Shown: positions 52,939-62,374 of the stretch, in pieces | How the letters are laid out: the number at the start of each line of letters is the position of its first letter | Numbering within the stretch: the stretch's first letter is position 1 | From: Cryoendolithus antarcticus | Lineage: Eukaryota; Ascomycota; Dothideomycetes; Cladosporiales; Cladosporiaceae | Assembly: GCA_002077065.1 (NCBI GenBank) | Contig: NAJO01000036.1 | Location: forward strand, 124,001-188,000 | Direction of reading: 5' to 3' | Length of the DNA: 64,000 nucleotides | Translations under genes and position numbers: made by a program | The notes under the pieces: generated by a model | Seen by the model: the letters and a program-made list of their open reading frames with translations, nothing else | Told to the model about the DNA's origin: nothing | Databases searched by the model: none

Positions 52939-53220
52939 GATTGCTGGTGATCTTGTAGGAGTCGAAGGGCGAGATGTCAGCCTGAGATGGTGATTGTTGC
53001 GGGCAGAGGGGTCTGATCGCGTCTCAAGTCAGCAAGACGCGAAGGAAACGCGCTTTCGAAGTGCTTGCATTAGCGTCAACCTTATCTCCGTACCTGCATA
53101 TCGCCATTGAAACTCGAACCATTTCGCCCCCAGCCAGACAAAGAATCACGCACACGACCACAGTAGACAGCGCACAGCATCACCGACAGTCCTTACCTCC
53201 CGCTACGCTCCACCGCCACG
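52939..53220. promoter_or_regulatory. Divergent promoter MCM6/IDI1 with two MCB-like cores
   Basis: 282 bp between start codons. ACGCG occurs at 53037-53041 and 53048-53052, 11 bp apart, so on one face of the helix. ACGCG is the core of MBF sites at G1/S genes such as the MCMs. Binding is inferred. Confidence 0.45.
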
Positions 53221-54015
53221 ATGTCCACCACCCAGACCCTTTCCCCCTCGACCCCAACAGCCCAACAAATCCTCAAACTCTTCCCCGAAATCGACACACA
53301 AACCCACAAAGCCACTACCCCCTCCTCTCACAACGATACCGACCTTTCCGGCTACGACGTCGAGCAAATCCGCCTCATGGACGAAGTTTGCATAGTCCTC
53401 GACGTAGATGACAACCCGATCGGCTCCGCCAGCAAGAAGACCTGCCACCTCATGGAGAACATCAACAAAGGCCTCCTGCACCGCGCATTCTCAGTCTTCC
53501 TCTTCAACTCAGACAATAAGCTACTCCTCCAACAACGCGCGAGCGAGAAAATCACATTCCCAGATTTGTGGACAAACACATGCTGCAGTCACCCTCTGGC
53601 GACACCACGGGAGACGGGCGCGGAGTTGAGTGAGGCCGTCGCGGGGGTGACCACAGCGGCAGTGAGAAAGCTGGAGCAGGAGTTGGGGATTCCGAGCGCA
53701 CAAGTGCCAATAGAGAAGTTCGAATTCCTCACCCGAATACACTATAGAGCGCCCTCGGACGGAAAATGGGGCGAGCATGAGATCGACTACATCTTGTTCA
53801 TAAAAGCAGACGTAGATGTGGAGGAGAACCCGAACGAGGTGCAAGCGACGCGATGGGTAAGTCCGGAAGAGCTGAAAGCGATGTTCGCGGAGGGCAAGCT
53901 GGCGTTTACGCCTTGGTTCAAGCTGATATGTCAGAGTATGCTTTTTGAGTGGTGGGAGCATTTGGATGGTGGGTTGGAGGGGTACAAGGGGGAGAGGGAG
54001 ATAAGGAGGATGTAG
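53221..54015 (+). CDS. IDI1: Isopentenyl-diphosphate delta-isomerase (type I)
   Basis: Single-exon, 264 residues; starts with the ATG at 53221. Converts isopentenyl diphosphate to dimethylallyl diphosphate in the mevalonate/ergosterol pathway. Catalytic features are visible: TFPDLWTNTCCSHPL with the catalytic Cys (about residue 121), the Nudix-like segment AAVRKLEQELGI, and WGEHEIDYILF containing the acidic residues that bind Mg2+. The N-terminal 45 residues are variable, without an obvious organelle signal; peroxisomal PTS1 is absent (ends RRM). Length and motif spacing match yeast IDI1. It converges with the GH3 gene, 123 bp between stops. Confidence 0.96.
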   Translation: MSTTQTLSPSTPTAQQILKLFPEIDTQTHKATTPSSHNDTDLSGYDVEQIRLMDEVCIVLDVDDNPIGSASKKTCHLMENINKGLLHRAFSVFLFNSDNKLLLQQRASEKITFPDLWTNTCCSHPLATPRETGAELSEAVAGVTTAAVRKLEQELGIPSAQVPIEKFEFLTRIHYRAPSDGKWGEHEIDYILFIKADVDVEENPNEVQATRWVSPEELKAMFAEGKLAFTPWFKLICQSMLFEWWEHLDGGLEGYKGEREIRRM

Positions 54016-54138
54016 ATATACCCAGGTCTTTCAGATGCAATGTATATATTTTGCGATGCGATATGCTACATTTCACAGTTCAATCGACTGCAGCCACAGG
54101 CGATAGCCTTCCCTTCTAAACGCCTGAGATCTATATTT

Positions 54139-56719
54139 CTACAATGTAAAACTCCCGACAAGTGGCGTGTCTAGTACACTCTTCCCAACTCGCACCTCGA
54201 ACTCCCCGGCGGGAACGACCCAGGTCTGCTTGACCACGTCCCATCTACTCACGTCCTTGCGTCTCAGCGGGAACTCAATCTGCGCAGTCTCATTGGGCGC
54301 TATGAGCACCTTCTGGAACCCTCGCAGCGTCCGTGTGTTGACGATACTCGAGTTCGAGCTTGTAACATTCCCGTTCGGAATCAGGAGGTAGAGTTGCGCG
54401 ACCTCAGAAGCGTTGACAGAGCCGGTGTTAGCGATGGAGGCCGTGATGCCGCCGACAGACTCAAAGAGTGCGGCGGGACCACCAACGATAATAGAAGGGT
54501 CATTGCCATTCTGCGTCGTGCCGTTTGCGTACACTGGCGCCGCTCCAGTAGCAGCCTGATCTGTGGACGTGCAGTTGACATTGACCTGCAAATTGGTGTA
54601 CTCAAACGACGAATAAGTCAAGCCATAGCCAAACTCATACCGAGGCGTGACATTGCGCGCAAGAAACGACCGATAGTCGATATTCACGCCTTCGCTGAAG
54701 TCGCACTGCGGCGATGTGCTGTTGTCGGCCAGACACGGCCCAAGCAGATCACCGTAGTCTGATTCATTGTGCGCAACTGTGTACGGCAGACGACCACTGG
54801 GGCTGACGTCGCCGTAGAGGATCTGCGCGACTGCTCTTCCGGCGTCTTGGCCTGGCAGGTGGGCGAAGAGTACGGCTGTGACGTTTGGGTGCTCGATCCA
54901 GGCATCGACTATGCGAATGCCGGCGTTGTGGATCACGACTATGGTGTCATTGCACTTTGAGGCTACGTTCATCACTAGTGCGTCGCTGTCGGCATTTGTG
55001 AGACCAGGTCGATCCCAGACTTCGGACGCAAAGGCATTGATGAAGACTAGGCACGTGTCTGAACTGCGTACGACAGCAGGATTGGTAGAGGACGTATCGC
55101 TCCAGATCGCTGTGCCGTTATCGTAGGCTCGAGATGTGATGGCCTCGAGCGGCGAGCTGAGGTATGCTGGCACGTTCGAGCCTGAACCACCGCCTACGAT
55201 GAGTGTGCCGTGGTACACATCTGGCGCGTTGGTGACAGGTTGATTACTTGCGATTTGAACCACATTGTCTTGCGAGTAATTGAGACCTTGCCAGTTCTGC
55301 GTCCATAGGATCGAGAACGCGGGCGTAGGGTTGACGATCGCATACGGCGCCGCGTCGTAGCCGAAGATGGAGATCGTCCGAGGGTTTTGTAGTGGCAGCG
55401 CGTTGTTGACATTCTTGACCAGTACATGGCCCTCGATTGCTTGCTGCAAAAGCGAAGATCGCGAGGCCGGATCCTTTGCATCGACGTACTCATGCGGTAG
55501 CGTGATGTCCGGTGCCATGCCAATGCCCATTGCCGGAAAGTCAGGGCTGTCCTGCCCGAAGTGATACCACGTCGACACAATCCGCGTCGCCATGTCGATC
55601 AGCCTGGTCTTATTGAGTTCCCCGCCCGCTGCCTTCGCCAATTGGTTCTGATCCCAGAACGAGCTCGTTGGCATGGCCATGTCTAGACCGCCGTCCGCAG
55701 ATGGAATGCCGGAGTGCTGTGCGACCCAGTCACTCACGATGAAGCCCTGGAAGTTCAGCTCGCCCTTGAGTAGACCATTCTGAGTCTTGGAGTTCTCGCA
55801 AGCATACGTGCCATTGATTCGATTGTAGCTGCACATCACGCACCCTACTCCTGCGGCTACGGCATCCTGGAACGGCCAGAGGTACAGCTCGTGCATGGTG
55901 GAGTCATCGAGGTTGGCAGACGTGCTGGCAGTATTAGTACTGGCGATAGGGTTCCGATTGGTCTCCTGTTCATTGGCGACGAAGTGCTTGACACTTGCAA
56001 TGACACTTTCCTGCAGTCCAGTGATGGTATTGGCAGCCAGTATACCGTTAAGATATGGATCTGCACCAAAGCCTTCCCACGTGCGGCCGTCGGTGGCGAT
56101 TCTGCCGATGGGTCCAACGACTGGGCCGAGTGCGACTATACCATCGTCAGTATGTAGCCAATAGCTGAATCCGCTCGAAAGACTCACCATTGACGCCCTT
56201 CCGCTTGAATTCCGCACCAAGGAACTGCGCCCTCTCATAAGCCATCGTCGCGTTCCAACTAGCACCCACGGAGACACCCGAAGCATAAGCGTTCACACCA
56301 TCGGTGTCTCTTACACCCTGCCCAGCATCCTGCAAACAGAAGCCTGGGAAGCCGAGCCTAGGTACGCCTCCAGAAACACCCACACAGCCCGTACTCGGAT
56401 CCGAGATGCCAATGGTGACATTGTTCATCTCCTCAAATGTCATATTGGCGACCATAATCCGGGCTTTGTCGAGTGCAGCGGTCCAATTACCGACATGGTA
56501 GGCTTCAGGCGAGGGGTAGACTATGGGTGATGTCCATTGGGCATTTGCGTGATGACGGTTACGAAGGGCCAGGAGACCGAGAAGGGGTAGAAGAGCGATC
56601 ATGACCGCGATGGGGATCGCGATGAGCTTATGGGTCCGACACCAGACGATGAATTTGCTCTGTGAGAATCGTTGACCGAGAGATGGCTTTGCTGTCGACG
56701 TCAAATCGTCCTTCTCCAT
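54139..56719 (-). CDS. GH3 beta-glucosidase, type II membrane protein
   Basis: Two exons, 56188-56719 and 54139-56135, joined across a 52-nt intron (GTGAGT, TACTGACG branch, ATAG) give 842 residues. From the ATG at 56719 a short cytosolic tail precedes a membrane anchor at about 32-52 (IAIPIAVMIALLPLLGLLAL) with no cleavage signal, so the enzyme is likely a type II membrane protein like the A. fumigatus BglE group. The GH3 TIM-barrel follows: DAGQGVRDTDG, GPVVGPIGRIATDGRTWEGF, VKHFVANEQETNRN and the nucleophile motif FIVSDWVAQHSG (Asp near 312). The second alpha/beta domain and a fibronectin-III-like C-terminal domain (LRGFQKVLIAPNETAQIEFP) complete it. It hydrolyses terminal beta-glucosyl residues at the cell surface or in the secretory pathway. 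Confidence 0.93.
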
Positions 56720-57257
56720 CGATGATGGCCGAGTCAGCGCATGGGTTGCGTCTTGTTGGTTGTAAGAGATCAATCATGCATGGTTGTCCCTCATACGTTG
56801 AAGTATTCCAGGTAGTCAGACCAGAGACTTGTTCGAGCGGTATGGATCGAACCTGTTTGAAAGCAGCAGAAATGACTGTGGTGATGTTGGTGAAGTGTGC
56901 TATGGTTGGGTGCCTCGGTGAGACGCGTCCAGGGTGGCGATCCTCCACAATCTTGTCACGGCAACGACGCCCGAATTGGATTTAAACATTGTGGCTTGCG
57001 TTTAATCTGTACAGACTTCACGGCATGAACCTTGGATCTTGAATCGATCTGACAGGTGTATGGCGTAGAAAGTAGAGTTTTAGACTCATTGAACATCCTC
57101 CACGGCGGCGACAGACGACCTCTTGGACAGGACACCGGTGACCAAACATAGGGTATCAAAATCTACATCACCCCTGCGCATCCTTCCAATCTATCATACA
57201 CACCAATGCGTTCTCACATCCAGCCCAATACGACATGTACCGCTGACAGAAGCGACG

Positions 57258-58729
57258 CTACAAAAAGTACTCGCCAGCGCCTCTCCTGCCCGCCGGCACT
57301 GCTCGCCGGTGATCAGGAACTGCACTAAAGATCTTGAAGTCCGGCTGCAAGTCCTCGCCCAGCGTCATGATACTCGCCACGTTACCGCAGCGGTAGCAGT
57401 AATTCGGCGCAGACCACACCGTGACGACATCTTGCGATTGGAAATGATATTTGTAGCCTTCATTGACGAGCTGATGGGCGCGGGCGATAAGTGTGAGGTT
57501 GTTGACGTGGTTGAACTGCAAAGATATTAACGCTTGATTCAATCTTAGTCGACTGAACATGGCTTACCTCTGTCGCTACTTTGTCACCAAACAGCCACCC
57601 AGCGCCACGAGGTGAGACAGCCCAAGTCTCTACGTCTTCCGGATCTGACCAAACCAGGTCGCAGAAAGCGCCCTCGTGCGGAATCTCTTGTGCTCGTGCG
57701 ACGACGCGAATCTGGTCGAGTGTTCGAATCTCAGGTGACAACCCTCCGTGTACACATAGCACTTTGCCGTCGATAATGGCAGCTAGAGCCAGAAAGTCGA
57801 AGACCTGACAGCATGACTTCCACACACTGGCGTTGCCGTACTTCTGTTGGCACTCCTCGTAGAAACCATAGACCTGTGTAATCTGTCTTGACTCGTGGTT
57901 GCCTCGTACAAGTGTGATGCGATCAGGGTACCTAGAGAGTCAGCAGTGGTCTCAGTCTGGCGTCAAGTCGAAAGACATACTTGGCCTTCAAGCACATCAG
58001 CAGTGTGAACGTCTCCAACGAAAAGTACCCCCGATCCACGAAGTCGCCTAGAAATATGAAGTTCTGATTGCCATTCGCAAGGTCCACCTTCGCAGCAGCA
58101 CTCTTACTCCTGCTTGGCCCAGGACTCTTCACTCCCACACCACTATCCTCGCTATCCTCATCCTCCTCATCATCGTCATTGCCTCCTTGCTGGCTAGTGC
58201 TACGACTCCGACCCCGCCCCCTAGGCTCATCATCGTCGTCGCCCTGCTCAGATCCATCGTTCGAAGCCGCAGACGTGTAAGCCGAGTCCTGCTGAAACCG
58301 CCTCTTCATCTTCCGCTTCACCTTTGGATCTCTGATCTGTGTAGGCGGCTCGATGTCCGCTAGACTAATCGCGCCGCCTCCTGAGGTCCGTGGGCTCTTC
58401 GCCCGTTTCTCCGCTTCTTCTGCTGCGTTTGCTGCTGCTGCCGCTCTCTCCTCTGCCTCGCCTGGCATGCCGCCCGCCACTCGGAAGAGCTCGAGAAGAT
58501 CATAGAACTGACCGTGTATGTCTCCGCAGACTGTGACCGGTGCGGCGACCGGCTGTATGTTCGACTCCTCCATCAGACATTCTTTGACGATCTCGCATAG
58601 GCGCTTCATATCGGCTTCCGGGAGGTAGCGGCATAGCTTCGCCTGTGTCAGCCACTCGTCAGGCCCGGCGTGGGCTGTAAGTACAGCGGGACCAGGCTGT
58701 GGCACATCCGAGTCTCGTTCTCGACCCAT
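57258..58729 (-). CDS. SIT4: PP2A-like Ser/Thr phosphatase Sit4 (PP6) with inserted loop
   Basis: Three exons, 57981-58729, 57568-57931 and 57258-57515, give 456 residues, against about 310 for yeast Sit4. Order of motifs: [40 protein letters not shown] (metal site 1), then an insert of about 130 residues, [20 protein letters not shown] (metal site 2), [19 protein letters not shown] (third), [27 protein letters not shown] and the C-terminal tail ending GEYFL. ESNIQPV and [13 protein letters not shown] point to Sit4/PP6 rather than PP2A or Ppg1. The insert is acidic and Ser-rich ([16 protein letters not shown]), carries PRGRGRSRS, and lies between metal-ligand motifs 1 and 2. Filamentous-fungal SitA proteins have shorter inserts there. 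Sit4 with SAP partners acts in G1/S, TOR signalling and cell-wall integrity. Introns of 49 and 52 nt. Confidence 0.93.
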
Positions 58730-59145
58730 GTTGTGCGATATGTGTATGTCGTCGGAGGTGAAGGGAGGTCACGAGGGCAGACTACAGGCGCATCCGCTTT
58801 GAAATGCAATTGGCCGGAGGCGAGGCGCGGAACTCTCAAGTGATCGGGATGAGCTTTCCTGGGAACGGCAAGTGGCAGTTAGATGAGGACACTAATGCAG
58901 TAGGCGATTTTGGGTCAACTGGTGGAAGCAATGTTGCTGTATGACCGTGGGAGCATGTGCAAGTGTCAGGGTTCAGGGCGTTACTAGCCGTGTGCACGGC
59001 TTCGAAGGTTCGCCCAGCCTTAAGAACTACAGTCCTACATCGCTCTCGAGCACACGTTATGTTTGAAAGCTGTTATCGACTGCTCGACTCAGCAGACCGA
59101 TATAGGAATTAGAACATCATAATGTGCACCACCTGTTGAAAGGCA
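58730..59145. other. Intergenic region SIT4/BCD1
   Basis: 416 bp with the SIT4 promoter and BCD1 3' UTR, both genes on the minus strand; no gene found. Confidence 0.35.
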
Positions 59146-60467
59146 CTATCGCATACCAACATCCCGCTGCAGCATATCAAGAATGCTGTTTGCATCGAGC
59201 AGCTGACCAATCTCTTCCGCCTCTCCTGCGTGAGCCTCGTGCAACGATGGCATGACTGCTGAAGCCCAAGCTTCGTCTGGAGAGGCGGCACTGTAATCCC
59301 TCTCGAGCATATAGTCGCCTAGTAAGCTTTCCGGGGCCTCCAGCAGTACGTAGATGGTCGGAAATTCAAGTACAGTGCGATGCCCCAGTATCTTTGTCAA
59401 CGTCTCGTCTGGCTCGATAGGTACGAGCACTCGAGACTTGACTGCGGTGGAAGGCTTTGAAAGATAGAAGTGAAGCGGTGGCGAAGGCGTGCTTACGGTT
59501 TCGGTCTTGTTGTCTGGGCCAGACAAAGTTGATGGCGCTGATTCGTCGTCATGACTCTCGGGCTCCAGTCGGATATGGATTGCATTTTCGGCTTCAAGTA
59601 CATGCTCTGCTGTGATGATCGGCGCGGCATCGCCTGGAGGCGATACCATTTCGGCATGCGCTTGACTTCCCTCATTAACCTTCGCCGCTGAGGGCAATAC
59701 CTGGGAAAGTGTAGGCTGAGTGGTTTCCTCGGTCCGCTTCCGCTTGCGCCCTCTCTCTGCGTTGAGCTTGCGAGCCTCCACGCTCGTCCATAATTCGCTG
59801 ATCGTGTCATCGCCTGCACTCTCATCGTCCACAGTCTTGAGACCCTGCCCATCCACCCACTCAACACTCCATAGCACCTTACCCTTATTAGTCACCCGAG
59901 TTCGGTTGGCTCGTTGTCGACTCATGCCCGCTGGAGCGCGTTCGACATGTATGCTGTGGTTTCCTAGATACCGCTGAAGCGCACTGCCAGGTAGCCAGGC
60001 TTTCGCAACCTGCTTCTCGCCGAGTCGACCTTCGGTTGTGGTGGTCGTTGGGACGACAGGTGCAATCCGATTGCCGATGCCTCGCTCCTGTACATCTTGC
60101 CATGCGGAGTCGACCTTTCGTTCGACAGATTTCAGGTAGTTGTAGTCGTGATCGATGCCAGACGGTGTTGCCCAAGCTGATTTCTTGACAAACTCAGCTG
60201 GGTCGCGCTGGCCGTTGCATGATGCACGTTGTTGATGTCGCTTGTAGCAGGCAAGTGAGCAGGTTTGAGTCTTGCATCGAGGGCATTTGTATTTTGGTTG
60301 TGAGTTATAGCTGGGAGATACTTAGCTCGCGCCTGCCCCATAACGCTGCTGCGAAAGAGTGGAAGTGGAGGTATGGAGATTAGGGTGACGAATGCAAAGA
60401 GTTTTCACCTAACTCACCATACAGTGCACAAATCTGCCAGAGATTGCTGATGCGCCTGATCGACCAT
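59146..60467 (-). CDS. BCD1: Box C/D snoRNA biogenesis protein Bcd1 (HIT zinc finger)
   Basis: Two exons, 60418-60467 (50 nt) and 59146-60310, give 404 residues; the 107-nt intron runs from GTGAGT to CCCAG. Joining rebuilds a HIT-type zinc finger: LCTVCYNSQPKYKCPRCKTQTCSLACYKRHQQRASC, i.e. C-x2-C, C-x2-C, C-x3-C and H/C pairs in the first 55 residues. After that come NYLKSVERKVDSAWQD and, near the C-terminus, a Bcd1-like block (VLVPIEPDETLTKILGH, VLEFPTIYVLLEAPESLLGD). Between them is a low-complexity segment with KLNAERGRKRKR. Bcd1 is needed for stable box C/D snoRNAs (U3, U14) and works with Rsa1/R2TP in snoRNP assembly in the nucleus. The zinc finger alone could belong to other HIT proteins, but the C-terminal block supports Bcd1. 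Confidence 0.88.
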
Positions 60468-62374
60468 CGTTTACTCGGTCGTAATCGCACGACTTTGATG
60501 TTTGATGAAAAGATTCGAGGATGAAAACCGAAGGGATCTCAAGGTGCGTAGTATCTTATTGCATCGATCATTGCTGGCTTGGCATATCAACCATTCGAAT
60601 AAACATGTAGGAGGTTTCACAATTCACACAACAAGAATCGCACTCGAATTGCTTCATTTGGATTTGCAGATAATTGCCGCAATGAAGCCTCATCTTTAAC
60701 GTTCAGATTGAATATTCGAACGGGGCTTCCTGGTCACCTCACATCGGACAGCATCATCGACAACACAAATATGCGTACTAGCTAGCTAGTGCATATATTA
60801 CGCTCACCGGGTCTGCAATGGACGCTGTTCTGGCTCTCGGCATAATGGACGTTCTTCTCGACAAGGGTGTGCTATGTACATGGAGTACATGTAGGACGAG
60901 AGCAAGATCCCCACGGAACTGAGCACCGGTTCCCAGGATGGCAATTGGAGGCTCGATCACCGACATCTGCTTGACCGTGAGAGCACTTGACATCGGATCG
61001 TCCATTTCCCGCAGCCTGTAGTATCAGAGCAGATGGCCATCACATCACCGTCAAGGTAGATCATGTACTACACAGCGGCCGTGTGAGCGGGTTGTGTACG
61101 CCTGGGCAGTCATCCACAGTGTTGCACAATTGTAGTGTCAGCGCTGGAGATCAGCATCCGCATCATGCATCCATCCTATACAGACCAGGATAGCTGCATA
61201 CCCGAATGCTGCACTGTAGTCATGCGATGTGTCGCGCTTCGGGACATTGCATGCTTACTGTAGCATGTCGTGCATGCAAACGCAGAGACTTCGTAAGGTG
61301 AGGCACTTACTGAATTGTGGGCTGATGCTCGAGCACGACCAATCCAGTTCTGAAGTGTGCGACAGACACATGTAGCAACGTTCAGCCGCTTTACAACTCC
61401 CTTGCCTATTTGTACCACCGCCTATCGCATAAGGAGTTTGCACCTCGGTAGGATCTTACTTCTGCGAGAAGTCTTATGTGGTGCTCATGTAAGGCTGCAT
61501 CGAACGGCTGCAGTGCGAACGCGACAGGCGCATCGCGGTGTTGAGATGCGCTTGACGGCATCGGTCTTTCCACGGTAGCACAATACACACGAGCATTTCC
61601 ACTTGTCGTTGCCGGGTGGGAGCACAATGCTCGCGGCGACACGTCGTCTAGACCTGACGCCTTCCATACTTCCCCTTTCTTCCCGTCCGAAGCCAGGCTA
61701 TTCTCCCACATGCCGGCAAAGGTAAATTCGCTAGCGCGCTGCAGAGTCAGACGGCATCGCCGCACCGCACCACAGCTGCATGATGCAAGTTGCGAATCTG
61801 TCAAGCAGCCGACTCACATATCGAAGGAGGTCAGTCCAGAACGAACGACATGATCACGTATGCGAAGTCATGTCCAAAAGTAATGTATGTGTTTCATTAT
61901 TGCGGACACTCACCCCATCACACGCAACGTCGCGCACTTTGGAACGGCTCCCCATTGGCGCAGTAGGGTTCCGGGTCATGCATGGTCGGAGCCGAGATGA
62001 CGATCAGTAAAAGTAGATCGAGCAGCTAGACCTCACTTGGAAATCAATGGCAAGGGTCAGGAGAGGTACCGGCTCACCAACGGCGCCGTGCCCCCTCGCG
62101 CCGCCTCGTGCGCCCATTGATCTCACGCTCGGGCACCCTCCCGTCTTGTATGCTGTTCCCTGCCAACCGTTCCCCTCCGTCTTCATCTTCGACCTCACGT
62201 TGAAGCATCAGCGACCATCTCTGACCGCAGCCAGCCACTGCACTGAGAAACACCAATCCAACCGTGGCCAGCATCCAATAACTCCAGAGCTCGCTCTTCG
62301 TGAGCTTAGCTATCAGCTTCCTCGGAGGCACAGCTACGTGAGCTGCCAAAGTCTCCCGCCCCTGAGATAACGAC
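60468..62374. other. Gene-poor intergenic region upstream of the DENN gene
   Basis: 1.9 kb. Frames of 60-130 codons on both strands lack domains; 62074-62391 (minus) has a hydrophobic stretch but overlaps the DENN start and is probably chance. The 5' region of the DENN gene is pyrimidine-rich before 62375. No tRNA or repeat seen. Confidence 0.35.

Noticed and set aside
60132..60341. Short ORF as an upstream exon of BCD1
   Set aside because: It is in a different frame from the zinc finger. A 50-nt exon at 60418-60467 gives the missing Cys pair with good splice sites, so this ORF is not used.
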